This document shows, piece by piece, positions 14,112 to 27,965 of a stretch of DNA of 64,000 bases. The notes beneath the pieces were generated by a model. That model had not been told where the DNA came from, searched no databases, and saw only the letters and a list, made by a program, of their open reading frames with translations. The stretch is from Strongylocentrotus droebachiensis (Eukaryota; Echinodermata; Echinoidea; Camarodonta; Strongylocentrotidae), in contig JAVYIG010000606.1 of the NCBI GenBank assembly GCA_035222895.1, positions 124,001 through 188,000 of the forward strand. Direction: 5' to 3'. Numbering within the stretch: the first letter of the stretch is position 1; each line of letters starts with the position of its first letter. The position numbers were made by a program, and so were the translations under genes.

Positions 14112-14502
14112 AAGGGATCGTTTAACAATGTTAAATCTGAGATACACGTCCATACGTGTTATCAGTGTCTGTGATCTGGTGTAATATTGAAGCCCTAAAA
14201 TGATTGTGTTTCAAAATGATCAAGAAGTGCTTCGAAAAAAATTAAAAATCTTTGAGTGACCGGTTTTACCATACTCATTTTCCACAATAGACTGTAGTGT
14301 TATGAAAACCGTTTGGCAAACGGTTTTCAAAATTTGTAGTTCCAATCATAAATATCTTGATAATCAGACAGGCGATCGGCTTGTAAAAGTCATTGGGTTC
14401 CTGACTGACCTAAAGGTTTATAATTATCATTGCAGCATGAGCTAAATCCAGAATTTTGTTTTAGAATCTGAGACGAAGTTACCGGTTCCCTTTAACAATG
14501 TT
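14112..14502. mobile_element. Possible degraded TIR element
   Basis: TTAAAGGGATCG at the left and the reverse complement TTAAAGGGAACCGG at the right suggest short imperfect terminal inverted repeats. The 12-mer TTTAACAATGTT occurs directly at 14121-14132 and 14491-14502, which complicates the boundary. No coding capacity is seen. Confidence 0.35.
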
Positions 14503-15744
14503 TGAGAATAGTTTCTCTGCAAAATTGTATTTTCGCAATCAATATCAAATTTGGTTTATGAGATCTAAAGAGTGGCTTCAGTCACTTAGATATGTTAAGT
14601 AATTTCAGCCATTTCTACAACCTTACGAGACCTTCTTATAAACCCAAACTAATTAAATCTCTCTATTCTAGTACTTTTGTAGTAGGCTATGTGATTCGTG
14701 TTGTTTGCAAGTATCATGATAAAATAATGATGTACATGACAATTATTAAAGATATTTTCCCCATTAGGTTTGCATAGATACATGTGTACAATTATTTGGA
14801 AAAGTTAATCAATTTTAACACATTTGCCATGTTTACATATTTCTCAGCATTGCGTTATGATAAAAATATTCGTAAATGCCCCGAGATACGACATTTCTCA
14901 ATCCTTGTCATTATATAAATTCCCAGGACTCAACTTACAGCCGCGTGTTGGAAGTGAATATTTCATAATGATGTGAATAGACAAAATATATGATCTGAAG
15001 ACAAGGACATTGAATTCCCTGTGTTCGCAGCAAATATAGAGAAATGTGGATGGAAATACCACAATTTCCTTACTTTTCGTTACAAAAATAAAAACGATGC
15101 ATTTTTAATGTGTGCCATTCCCTATCATACATTTCCTGTTCGACTGCGCGCACGAACATGTACTTCAACCTAAATGATTACGTAACAGCTGAAGGCGTCG
15201 CTAATATCCGATTACCCTGTCAGTAATGAAGCCACACCAGCCGGCCTCGCCGCCGGCAACGATGACGAGAAAACCTGATTAGATGACGAAGACGAACTCG
15301 CCTGGCTATTGTCTTATATAAATCACATGAGAAACAGAGAAATGAGGCCGAGGTTCGTTGCATGATCATATGTAATTTATATAATTCATATGAGAATACA
15401 TTATTTTGTATATATTTCATATCAAGCAAAATACTAGAACGTCAGTGATTATGTTTTATAATGAAAACAAGGTGTCATATAGACGATTGTAGGTTTTGGA
15501 ACAAACACGATTTTTAACAGATGGAGTACATCGGTTCGGATTTCTAGATAATTAATTGTCATGAAGGAAAGTTTGCTAAAAGGGCCAGGGGTGATATTTA
15601 CTATTTCGGTTGCTTTGTTTGAGATGTTTGTAAAAACAAATATGTGGATAATCTTCATATTTACATTCATCAAACAACAAGGAGGGCGACGATTATTTGA
15701 CATTATGAAACTTATTACAACAGCAAAATATCTTTACCTTCTAA

Positions 15745-15985
15745 CGTTTCTCTGTCCCTCTTCACTCCCTCACCACTTTACCTCTCTTTCTTTCTTTGCC
15801 TCTCTCCATCTCTCTGTCTCTTCCCCTCGCTTTCCCCCTCTCTCTATCTATCTCCATCTATTGCACTCTATCTCTCTTTCTATCCCTTTGTTTCTCTTTC
15901 CCTCTTACCCTCTTTCCTCTCAACCTTTTTTTCCATCCCCCTTAACCGCCCCCGCCTCTCTGTCTTCCTGTTTCCCCCTACATAT
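15745..15985. repeat. CT-rich pyrimidine tract
   Basis: About 240 bp of degenerate CTCT/CCTTT sequence. A 149-codon frame beginning at 15561 runs through it, but its Ser/Leu/Pro-rich second half is low complexity and not evidence of a gene. Confidence 0.8.
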
Positions 15986-18118
15986 TCATATCATTTTACG
16001 ATTAATTTAATTCATTTATAATATTCTATGATGTGATACCATTATGATAATATTGTGCTACTATCGTAAAATCATACATTTCTCATCAATACCTCGGCTA
16101 ACGAGTGGGGTTTACAACTATAGCGCCCTCTGGGATACACCTTATTCTCCCGGGACATATGGCTACGAACCAAGTGTAATATGTGGGGAATAATGCATTT
16201 TACACCCGAATATCTCTCACCATTTTATTACATGATTATGCCCATGCATTAAAATACCTTTCGTCTTATTCGTTCCACCTATTGTGAATATAAAAATCAA
16301 ATGGGTTTTATCATCGACATCTGAAGGCGCAAAACAAAATAGAGACTGTGTTGACCAGAGGAATTAAATTATAAATGGGATTGTAATATTGATTGTGTCG
16401 TATCTTTGCTTAACACTAAAGTAAACTTTCCAAAGGAGTATAAGATCATGTTGTTAAGTTACTCAAATGTATTAATATTTCAGATATTTCTGTGACAAGA
16501 CGCGGTTCTTACAAATCATTATAAAATAAAATAAACGGCCAATGTGCTAGGGAAATATTTATTCGGTGTTAGAGCGCGTTGAATGTAAGGGATTCTAAAA
16601 GCAACACTTTTATATTTCATTAGTTGAAAATTAAAACTCAGAGGATTTAGATAAGTGTGTAATGCTTTTATCAATACATTGGCTTCAGTAGCATAACGAA
16701 ATAAACCTCTCAATATCCAATGTATTGTATATAACATGGAATGATACATATACTTCAGTGCGCCTTTGGCAATGATACGACACCTTTTCTTTAATAAATA
16801 TTCTGAAGAATGCTCAGCCTTTACCTTTAAACAGTGATTGACAGTTTAATATAACCACGCTATAATTTCAAGTTATATTCGGCTATCATTAATAATTATT
16901 TCACATTATGCGTTTAGGTGCGCTGTAAACACACGCTTTCATTCTCCCAGCCGACCCCTACCGAGAATATCCGGGGCCCCTCTCCTCCCTGACTTCATAT
17001 CAACTTTAAAGATAAAGTTGAGTTCTGGTCATGCGATTGCATTGTGAAAGAAACGATGTGGAATCGATCAGAAAAGGTTGATCATCTAGCATATAAGTAT
17101 TGGTGTGTACTGCAAGTGTCTGAAATCATCAAAATTATAAGAAATTTTGCCCAGTTTTGGTAAAGCTACAAGCACTGTATACACAGTAATATGTATATGG
17201 GACTACACGAACATGTGGCGTAAAAATCCGGCCCGATTTTTATGCTGTAACATGCCATATTTAGAATATTAAGGCATGTGAAGAGCCATACTTTTCAGGG
17301 AACATTTTTAATCTGATATTCTTCCACATTCGCATAATAATAATAATAACGCTCACAAAGTATTTTCCACTTCTCCCCAGAACTCAACTTTCTCTTTAAG
17401 CTTTCCCTCTCATAACCGGGAAGAAAAGGATCGACAAAATCGTTAGACTAATATTCGTGCGTTACCAAGCGTGTATTAAACGCCGAGCGCTTTCACTCTG
17501 CTCATTATGGGGGAAAAACCTGCGGAAAATGTGTGAAATTAAAACACCTTCGCCGCTTTAACTATCACAAAACTGAACGACCGACTGTTATTTCTACGCC
17601 TTTATCATACATGTCCTGTCGACGTTATTGAGGAAGAGAATTTAATTTAGGTTGACTTGATTGTACTTTTTCTGAGAGAATTTTCAAAACAAATGTTTCA
17701 GAAATGTAGTTCATCCCTGCTATTTCATTATTGCTACCATGTTAGTTGTTTTCTGTAACATAAATTTTACATCAGTTGCGGTCAGAAAGATGGGCCATTT
17801 CTGTTTTGTTTTTTATTTATGGTAAAATTAGGATTTCGCTGGGGACCGACATCTCAAGTAGAAATGCAAGAAATTTGATTTTATAAAGGAAGTAGACGAA
17901 TCATTAAAAGCAGCTATAGTCGAAACTATTAAGTATTCGAGTTACTTCGTGGCTGCTCAGTTTCGAACGCTGATATGTTTGGCCTTTTTGTTATTTGAGA
18001 GACTCCGCTTAGTTGTAAGTTATATTATGCTTTTTATTCATCATTGATAGACTTCCCCATTCAAAGTCTTGCCTCGAACCTTCCTCATTTAGAAAGAAAA
18101 AAGATAAATAGAGCGAGG
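15986..18118. other. Non-coding stretch
   Basis: AT-rich with no supported gene. Holds one AGCGCCCTCT match at 16122-16131 (see findings). Confidence 0.45.
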
Positions 18119-18398
18119 CAGGGGCGGATCTAGCTTTTTGCTAAGGGGGGGGTTTGACCAAAATAATGACGATGCGGAGCATCGTCCACGAGCCGCAAAG
18201 CGGCGAGCCGATTTTTTTTTGGGTGTTTATTTGAACCCCGTAAGTGATGTTTTCCTGGCATCTATTAACACAATTTTTTTCTTTCTTTTTTTCTTTCTTT
18301 TTTTCTTTTTTTTTCCTTTTTTTTTTTTTTTTTTTTTTTTTGGGCCGCCCAAGGGGGGGGTTTAAACCCCCTAAACCCCCCCCGTAGATCCGCGCCTG
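18119..18398. mobile_element. hAT-type non-autonomous foldback element
   Basis: It begins CAGGGGCGGATCTA and ends in the reverse complement of CAGGCGCGGATCTAC. Both ends continue into G-rich (left) or C-rich (right) runs. CAGGGGCGG-type termini are typical of hAT-derived MITEs. A CGAGG direct repeat flanks it (18114-18118 and 18399-18403), shorter than the usual 8-bp hAT duplication. Inside lie small hairpins around GATGCGGAGCATC and a long T-rich tract (18272-18341). No transposase. Confidence 0.65.
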
Positions 18399-19403
18399 CG
18401 AGGGATAGGGATAGAGAGAGAGAAGGGGAACGAGACGTTGTACATGACTTTGTTTCAAATGAGTAGTGGTTCATTTGTGTATTGTATCACTAACCACGAT
18501 ACACATGCATTTGTCTTCAAGCAATTACTAACGTCAAAGGAATATGCTCCCTCAATGCACGTCGACCCTCTGGGCATCTTTATTCCCTCTCTCATAAATA
18601 TCCACGAATTTCGACGAATACTCATTCAGCTTTCCCGCAGAAGCTACCCTCACGTCCCATATCTATGTTTCCATTCATAATTCAATATTCACCATTTCGC
18701 CAGATCAATAAAACATGACATACAAGGACTGTTTTCCAGATGTTCCCTTGCTTAGTCCCATACATTACAAATTAGGGAGCGCTTTGCGTGCCCGGACGCT
18801 ACACGACGCGAATGCTTGAAACCGTTTTCTCCCCCATGCGTCTATATATGACAACCATTCATAACAATCTAAGTATGAATAGCGTTTTGACATATCCATG
18901 ATTAGGGATTATTGGTCTCTTATCATCGTAGAGTGTACACCCAGCATCTCCTGAACATGGACATTGTCTGTTTCGACGAATTTTAAACGAGAAAAATCCT
19001 CCTGAGCCAGGGATTCTGATCGGAGATCGAAATGATGTTCAGAGACATGATGTTCAAGGTCTCGTCATCGCTGCGACATAATAATCCTACTCCGAAATAC
19101 ATTTTGCATTCCGTTCCTGAATAATATCGTAAACGTGTTTCCCGGGCGGACCCGCCAGGAAAGAATTACATATACATCTTGCAACATTCATCTCAAAGTC
19201 TATTTTATTTGTATTATTTTTATTTTATAAAGTGAACAATTATGAGAAAAAATTAAAGAGAGAGAAAGACTAATGCGGTTTCTACTTTTATGTAATTATA
19301 AATAGATTTTATAGCGATCGTAGCCTGTATTTTTATATTCATGTTGAACACTCTGGTAGAAAGAGACAGCAAAAGAGATAAAACGACTAGAATCCATGTA
19401 GGG
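18399..19403. other. Non-coding stretch
   Basis: No supported gene. A short AG-rich run lies at about 18412-18425. Confidence 0.45.
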
Positions 19404-19592
19404 CAGCGGCGTATCCAACACAGGGTGACACCCCCGTCCCCCGTTCGATGCCCAAAGCAAATAATCGATAAACTTTCAATGGATCTAGAGCACGCGTGGC
19501 TCTCCAGATGAATTACTCCACCGCCCCTCCATCTCGTCTGGTGAGGGCAACGCACCCCCTACCCCCTCCTTCGTTGTTCCTGGATATGCCAG
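19404..19592. mobile_element. Small hAT-like MITE remnant
   Basis: The left end CAGCGGCGTATCCAACA and the reverse complement of the right end CTGGCATATCCAGGAACA are similar. C-rich runs lie just inside both ends. No obvious target duplication or coding sequence. Confidence 0.5.
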
Positions 19593-19730
19593 TTCGATGA
19601 TAGAAATGACTAGGAAAAGAGTCGAGTTATCAATCGCTAGGTTGACAGTCAAGTGAATAAACCATTGTCCAAAATGTACCCTCCACATTTATAGATAGAA
19701 CCCTTTGCTTTTCGATTGCCGTGACCCAAA

Positions 19731-19957
19731 CAGGGGCGTATCCACGAACTTCTATCGAGGGTCACAACCCTGCAACATCTCCAAAAAGCAAGATACAAAG
19801 TGTGCTCTCAGAAGAAAAGGTTTGTTGACATGATTGTCACTTTTTTGTATCACTTTGAGTAAAAACAAACTGTTTTTATTTACTTCAAAATTGCCAGAAT
19901 GAGTTCTAAATGGGAACTGGCCGATTGGGCCCCTTCCCCCTTTTAAAACCGCTAGTG
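19731..19957. mobile_element. Second hAT-like MITE remnant
   Basis: It begins CAGGGGCGTATCCACG and ends near ACCGCTAGTG, whose reverse complement CACTAGCGGT resembles the CAGNGGCG terminus. It lies 138 bp after the previous element and shares the GGCGTATCCA motif. The flanking duplication is not visible. Confidence 0.45.
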
Positions 19958-20820
19958 ATGAAAAGTATCTGATCAACGTTCTGATTCGGTATTCTTAGGA
20001 TGCGTTTTGATTCTAATGATATCCATCCGGCCGCCGGTCATTTGAATTCATATACGTCTTTCGACTGAAAAGGACTATGATCATTGTTAATTCAGGGCAA
20101 GTGTAGTCATTGAAAAGATATGTCCAACCAGTCTTTAATTCCGTAATGACAAGTATTGTAATTATGGATAAGACGATTGCCGCTAGCGGGGTAATTCTAG
20201 GGTTGTCAAATTCGACAGAAGTTCAGTCAAAACAACACTTGTCCGCTTTTCATACTCCTTTGATATGGGCACAATGAAACTGAAGAACCAATGGCCTGTT
20301 CTCGGAGAACAAAAAAATCCGCAATTAATCTGTTAATATTGGTTACGCAGGCGTGTTTCCCTTCTTTTGAAATTGGAAGGTCCACTCGCCGGGCAAAAAT
20401 CATGATACGCTGACCGGCTTTGGACTTGGTCTGATTCGGACCGTCAAAGGTGAATGGCCGAGCCGTCAGGGTTTCCGCTTCGGAAGAAGAAAAAAAAAAT
20501 CAGAAAACTGAACAATGTTTGGAAAGTCCGCGCGCTTTGCGATGATGACGTCGGGGATATTATAAGGGATAGACGTCAAGAAAAATAATATCGTTCCTTT
20601 TGTGAGATATGGATGCTGAAAATAGAAGGTTACCACCTGTTTATATCATAGCCGCCCATTCTCTATGACGAGATTTGCCCGCGGGTAATATAGACTTCAA
20701 GATCCAGAGGATAGCCGAAGGAGTAGGGGAGAGTTGATGGGTGAGTCCTGCTCGTGGGTCCATGATGGGGTGCTGGACATTATTGAACGTACGATATTAC
20801 GCACCCCGTCTCATATTTAG
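19958..20820. other. Non-coding, GC-richer block 20381-20570
   Basis: No gene recognised. The block 20381-20570 is relatively CpG-rich and includes TGACGTC (CRE-like) at 20546-20552. Confidence 0.4.
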
Positions 20821-20935
20821 CACCTCCCCCACGCCCCTCTCCCACACACGCACAAACTTCCCTCACCATGAGGATACCTACTTTTTAATACCACCACCCC
20901 CCCCCCACACACACACACACACACACACACACATC
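20821..20935. repeat. C-rich tract plus (CA)n microsatellite
   Basis: C10 at 20897-20906 runs directly into (AC)n to about 20933. Confidence 0.9.
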
Positions 20936-23900
20936 TCTTCCCACTCTAATTACAGTGTTTTTCAACAGGGACACCCCTCCCCCAAACTACCCGTCTGCCC
21001 GCTGTGTTACCCCTCTCTCTCCAACGTGCCCCCCCTTGCCCCCTCCCATACCATTCCCCTTCCCGGCTTCCCTCATATTGTTATCCTACCCCCTTTCTCC
21101 TGGCCCTCAAACTTAACGTATAACCACGAAGTAGGCCTATGAATATTAAAACATTGATCATTTCTTCTAATTCAGGGCCTATCTATACTTACCACTTGTT
21201 GTAGTCGAAAAAAAAAAGAATGCCCGAAAGTGAACATTATGGCAAACTTATAGTCGAACAAACACAAACTCTAAGGGATGCCTTCGAACTTGAAAAGGAA
21301 AGAGGTTCGCTAAATGTTATTGTTATCCCATGTAAATAATTTTCAACGAACACATAAGCACTGATTTGAAAAAGCAGATTTACAATTTTACTTGTACAGT
21401 AGTATGCATCGATCTCGTGTGTGAACATTCGACTAGAAGACCGTTGTTTTATAGTTATATTTGTCCAATTATATTTATTTGCCTTTCATTTCTTGCAATT
21501 TCACCATAATCACTTAACATAAAGACTTCTTGGAAAACTGAAATAAAAATTAATGTACCGCTCTTCCAGTGAGATGCGTTTTGTGTTCTGAAGATTGTCT
21601 ACGAAGCTTACATTGCATATCAAAAACTAGACATAGATTTCTGCAAGATGAATTTTTAAAGAACACAATATGACAATAAAAGCTAAGTTATAAAACTTGT
21701 GCTTACAGAAAGAAAAAAAAATAGATTCAAAAATAGATATGCGTGGTTATGAGCTCCTTTGCGTCGTTTGTTGACATTCTATTATAACTGGTAATCCCAC
21801 ATTATCATTTTTATTAGGTTTCATAACACCGTTTTAGTGTTTAGAATAAGCATTAAAGAGTTTCCTTAAAATATGTCAAAACGTTTGGCCCTCTCCACCC
21901 AGGTGCGGATGGGCGCCTGGCAATCGCTGGGGTAATAATAATCAGAAAGAACAGCATTGACGCTGATGAGGCTTCCCTGGGAAAACAAAAGTTTTTACTA
22001 TTATTATTATTATCATCATCATCAATATGTTTATCATAACTGCCATTCCATTGTGAAACATATCTTGAACTGCTATCATTCTTCAATATTTATGTTTACT
22101 GATTCGCATTAGCATTGTTTTCAGTGTTGAACTTTAGGTACATTCATGATATCAACATGGTGTTATGTTGGATCACGGGCTGGGTATGAAAGTATGTATC
22201 AGAACCATTAAAAGCTTCTAAAGCAATATATATATTTGTTTGTATTGAATGGAAAATAGCAGCCCGAGAGCTGATCGACTTACATTCAGTTTACAATAAA
22301 AGAACGTGAGATGCATACATGTAGCAATATTAAAAGCAATTGAGAATTGATTTCCTGTGTTATATTTTACAAGATGCCATAGAATGCTTTTATAATTTTG
22401 TGTTTTATTAATCATGTCACAACTCTGTATTACATCAAATCATATTATATTGTTTTGAGTACCAAATAAAATATCACTTGAGAAAAAAATATATTTCATG
22501 AAGCATACGAGAATACGACGCAAATACTGCTCTCACTTCATCTGCCATGGTATTATGTTTCTAATCACTATAATTATATTTCAACGTTATTTGTAAATGA
22601 TATGATAGCCGAGATATGATAAGGAGTACTATTATTATTACTATTTAAGTTTTGTTCTACATTAGCAGATCTTTATGACAGAGCAAGAACTTATAGTTTC
22701 AACCAAACTCCCCAAACAGTCGTATGTCCTGATTCATATTAGAACTATCTTTCAAATATTATTATGTTGTTTGAAAATCTAGATTACTTGAGAGGGCCAT
22801 GATATCATGATTGTTTTTGTTTTTGAGCCGGACATCCACGGGCGTTTATCGCAGAACGAAAATAATATTAGATAAATAAATAAAATAAAAATTCGATTGT
22901 TTTTATCGCAACTAGGTGCATTGTTGATAAGCAGGTAATGCGTATTGACACCTTCAAGATGGACAATGGCGATTCAATTAAGGGCAAGAATAAAATAAAT
23001 TGACACATATCACGAATGAAGACAGAAATCATTTCAAGAATTCGACATAAACAAAAGCAATGAATGCCTGACAATTGGAGAATTTGAAGAGGCTTTCAAA
23101 GTGAACCTTATTAGGGTCAATGACCGGGTTGGAATGTGTTGTTGAAAACCCGCCCACCTGCAAAATAATATCATCCAGGCGATGTATTTTTGTTTTATTC
23201 CAGACACACTGAAAATATGAAAATGAATACCCAAATAAAAACAAGCCTGTCTTTTCCCGAACTGGGTTATCAAAACAGGCGCATTAAAAGTCCGTTGCAT
23301 ATTTATGGATCTTAGCCTTTTCCTAAGCTATTTCCCTGCGACAATCATGTTCTATTGTCATCGATCTCTTGATAGAAAAAGCACAGGGTATACATTGTGA
23401 TATTCCAGTAATTTTAGATACATTTTCTGAAATTTTCATGGTGATTCTGGGGATCAAATTATTGGGCGAGGGTGACCCCGCGCCGTCAGAGGTCACCCTA
23501 ATCACTCCGGTCATGTCGCGACTGCGCAGTGGGTCGCCGCGGCGCGTAATTCTTCACAAATTCTTACGCACAGTGGGCCAATGACTTCAACACCACGTGC
23601 GGGTGCTGCTCAATATTATCATTCCTCCATATTTTAAGGAGGGTTAATGAATTGGATATACCTGGGTTGCTAGGTCTTGATGATTGAGTTACAAAGCTAA
23701 CAGGTAGTCCTCTGATGGTACGTGCCTGCTGTGCGGGTGATACTGCCATTAAATGTTGGTATAACGAAAAAAGTTGAAGCATTTCAGAGACCTTTAATAA
23801 TTGTTGTGCTGTCAAATCTGACACGTTATAAAAACGAACATTAATATAAATTGATTTTTACTTGCATTGATTACAATTCCTGATTCTAATTGTACAAATT

Positions 23901-24547
23901 TGTAGGCAAAATGCCTAACTTACTATTTCATACAAGAAAATTGATCATCCTCAGATTCTTGTTAGGAGTAATGATTAAAACAACGATGGTATTAGAAGTA
24001 TGAACCTTTTTCGTCGTAAAATAACCGATTTGCCATGCAACACTCAATATATTTAGTTAAACTTGAGCTTTTTAGTTATTGAAAATATCAATCTAGTATT
24101 TTGTATTCGATTTATGTTATATAGGCATATTGGGGATACTGTCATCTGCAGATTACATCTTGTTTAAGTTGTTTATTTCGCCGTTACCAAAGAAACGGGA
24201 CGGGAATGGTTAAACCACATTACGTCACCGACGGTTTCAGTGAAGCTGTCTCCGTTTGGCGTGAGCGAATTCCACACATCGCCCGTAACCATTTGAAAAT
24301 TTGACGAATCACAGGCCAGGATTACCGCTTAATGCAAGGCGGACATGTCATTTAAACAATTCCTATTTTACCTTTATCTCTAACTTGTCTTACTTGCGTA
24401 ATTACCAGGAGATGAGCTCATTTAATCGGCAAAATTTACTGGATATGCTTAATGAAACGTGATGGGTGGTTTAGAGAAGTTGTAATGAGGTGGGATACAA
24501 ATTGACAGTTAGACAAACATGACAGAGCATTTGGATGCAAAATGGAT
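20936..24547. other. Non-coding stretch
   Basis: AT-rich with no supported gene. A small TTA/ATC repeat lies at about 21997-22025. GC-richer blocks occur at 23460-23580 and 24225-24345. Confidence 0.45.
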
Positions 24548-24591
24548 CCCCCCCCCCCACACACACACACACACACACACCCATACACACA
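24548..24591. repeat. Poly-C plus (CA)n microsatellite
   Basis: C11 at 24548-24558 followed by (AC)n to about 24590, the same composite as at 20897. Confidence 0.9.
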
Positions 24592-26856
24592 CGTAATTAG
24601 TCATCCCTCCTTCTAGCACCATCTTCAACTAAAACAGTTAAGTATATAAACAATGAATTATAACTATTTGTTAAAGATGCCATGATCCGGATCATAAGAC
24701 CGTTGATTGCGCGAACATTAATGCACGGTAAATTGTTAAGCACTTAACAAGGGCTAATATGAGAAATAGAAGAGAATTTATAAAAAGTGACTTTCGCGAA
24801 ATCTCTGATACATAACATATTTATTTCAATACTCACTCTTTTTGTCGCATTTTTAGTGACAATTTTGTTCCACATTGATTACTACCCGTATTATTTTGAC
24901 TGCCTTGAAAATTCACACGTAAAGAGTTTAAATGACCTTTTTTTTTTTAAATAGTTACACTGCAGGCAATTTACATGTACGTGAAGAAAGTACATTTTTC
25001 TAGTCATATGTATAGGTGTTTTTTTAATGCAAGATCTAGAATATATGTGCCCTAGTTCTGACAGAACTCTAACATTAATGATAACAGGACAGACAGGTAG
25101 ACAGACAAGAGATAAAATGTGAAGGAACAAAAAACAGCTGAATCCTAACAACATGACATTCGTAATGTAATAACAGAACATTTTGAACCTTTCTCAAAAA
25201 CTCGTTTTACCTTTTGAGTAGCTAGCATGACTCGGGCGTGCTTGCAGGAAGTCAGATTTAATAAACCTTAAGGGGAATTACACATCCTTTAACATCCTTA
25301 ACAAAAACAGAATAAAGTCATTCTAATTGAGTAAAAGTGTCCAGATGGAACACATAAAGCCAAATGTACACGTCAGGACAGTATATCACCTCATCTGCGA
25401 GATTAATTCTTCTCTGATATTAATTTGTGTCATCTTACTGGTGAACGTTTGGATATATACCTACATATCGTGAGGTGAAATCTTAGAACATTTTATTTTG
25501 ACATAAACGTTGTGTCTTTCTTCGCTCGCCATGCACTTTCAAATGGTAAGTGGATGACATTTCCTTTATACAATATACATATTGACTAGAGAGGATTTTC
25601 AAATTGTTATATTCAATTCTACAAACTTCCTTTACAAAGTAATATTATTTCTACGCACACTAAATGAACTTTACTTACACACTTCACATAGTATAATGAT
25701 GTTTTTTATTGTGTAGAATACCTTCATGGTTGTTGAGGAGTTTAAATAATTTACATTTAATTCATTATTCCGTTATGACCTTCGTACGAACATGCGTTAT
25801 ACATGTATGTCTGAAATGTAATTGCCAGTTATTGTCGTAGTATTTCTTTTTCTTCTTTTACTTCTTCTTCTTCTGTTTTCTAATTGAATAAAAATTCAGT
25901 TTTTAATGTGAACGATCTGCATTTGTCATCCGATTGCTTCTAACTTTTTATTAATGATATAAATGCTACTAAGAGGGCAAAAATTCTCAGAGTACAAGGG
26001 GGATAATCGTGTTTCTTTGTTGCTTTGCAGAATGTTCAGAATTGTATGTTTTGAGATGTAATTGTAAATATGTTTCTATAAAGATATGTATACTTTCAGA
26101 TTTGTTAGATATCGCGTAATTCCCCCAAGTAGTCAGTATATCTCTCTCCTTTTTCAAACTTTAGTTTTGAAACACATTCAATGGTAATCACGCTAACCGG
26201 AGGCATGCTACATCTCAGCATAACTTTCGTTGATGTTCTTGAATGTCATTGAGATGGGAACAAACCTCACTTTCTGTTCAAGCAAAACCATGCTTTTAGC
26301 AGCCCGGTATAACCGTTTTTTACTTTCGTACCGTCTCTAATTACACTATTTTAATTTTTCTTTTTGTAAGACTGGAGAAAATCACAAGGGTATCGATAGT
26401 TCACAAGTGACACGGTGATATTTACCCTTGTTTCGGATTGACCACTGCAGTGAAGGGGTCATGACCTGAGGTGAACGACCTGACGGTCAAACGTCAAGTT
26501 CAAATTCTCGTCCCCCATTCAGTAGTGAGGAAATAATCCCTGTATAAATTCAACAATCTCATACAACAGATGTGGAACCTACCCGATTCAAAACCGATGG
26601 TATAACATGTTGTTTCGCGGAGGTTTTGTTAGTTAGATTTTGTATTTTGGATGTTATTTTTGTATATATTTCGTGGCAAGGACCTTCATTCATTTGCCAT
26701 TTTGAAGACAAGGTGGTACAGATGGATACAAATGTGGCTTTAAATTAATGCAAAATAGTGACTGGAGATAATTACAAATAATTGTATACTTTTAAAAATA
26801 TTTAGCCGGTGATGCCTTTTGAATAAGAGTCAAATGTTCCTATATCACGAGTCACT
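24592..26856. other. Non-coding stretch
   Basis: AT-rich; no recognisable gene, RNA or element. Confidence 0.45.
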
Positions 26857-26985
26857 CTCTTTCTCTTTCTCTCTCTCTCTCACTCTCTCTCTCTCTCTGT
26901 CTTGCTTTTTTTTTTCTCCCCCTCTCCTTTTCTCTCTCTTGTCTTCTCTCTCTATCTCTCTTTCTATTCATCTATCTACATATCC
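26857..26985. repeat. (CT)n-rich tract
   Basis: Imperfect CT microsatellite and pyrimidine-rich sequence. The overlapping 112-codon frame is low complexity. Confidence 0.85.
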
Positions 26986-27694
26986 ATCTATATATTACAT
27001 CCTATGCCCTCGGTCTCTTTCCCTCAATTCGTCTCTCTTTAACAATTTCTTTTGTTATGCCCCCTCTTTCTATGTCGATGAATACTTTTTCGTTATGTTT
27101 TTTGTCTCAGGGTTCATTAGTCCCTCGTGTTTCCATAGTAACAGATTCAAATCATAGCGGATCCCACACAAGGCCTTACTATTCCTTTTACGTGGTATGG
27201 GCATCCAAAAGATCAAAATAGATGATGCAGTATAGGAGATGTAACGTTCTTATCATCATTCTGAAGTTGACTAAAGGAAGAGATTGTCAACGAAAAAGGG
27301 ATGTATTTGAAGATGATGATGGTGAGATCAGATGATCGACTGGACCTTCCAGTTCTGATGTAATCACCGACGCATTCTGGAGCAAGTATCCCGGGATCGC
27401 ATCCCGTCCGGGTCCCAAGATGGTGACCGGCGGCTCTTCCTGGCCTAGATACCAGCTCAGAATCTTCCCTTCATTATACCTCTCAAATCGGCTAAATACG
27501 TTCCCTTTAGGTCATATTTATCTTATTAACGGATTCGGCCGAAAAGATAAAAAATTGGGGGAGGGGTAGGTAACGCTAGATGGACGTTAATACAAATGAA
27601 GCGGCCTATCCTCCAAAGGCCATCTTGGTCCCATTGGTGAGGTTTTCCAATTGCTAACGAGCTACATTTAGATTTTCTCGTTTCCAATATTCTT
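26986..27694. other. Non-coding stretch
   Basis: No gene recognised. The segment 27340-27450 is GC-richer. Confidence 0.4.
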
Positions 27695-27799
27695 CTCTTT
27701 CTTTAAATGTTTCCTTGCTCTTCCTCATCCCTCTTTTTTCCCACTATTTGTCCCTTCCATCTCTCTCCTTCAATCTCTCTCTCCCTCACTCTCTCTTTA

Positions 27800-27832
<33 letters not shown>

Positions 27833-27928
27833 TGTGTCCCCACCCCATTTGCCATTGTCACTCTCTGCATCTCTTTCTCTCTCTATGTCTATCAGTTATA
27901 CCTCTCATTCTACCCCCCCCCCCCCACG

Positions 27929-27962
<34 letters not shown>

Positions 27963-27965
27963 TGC
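27695..27965. repeat. Compound (CT)n / poly-C repeat
   Basis: Two (CT)n arrays (about 27775-27832 and 27928-27957), the second following C13 at 27913-27925. Frames through it are Leu/Ser-rich and not genes. Confidence 0.9.

Noticed and set aside
15561..16010. 149-codon + strand frame with hydrophobic N-terminal part
   Set aside because: The second half is a pyrimidine tract. The first half has no known family signature and no splice context I could support.
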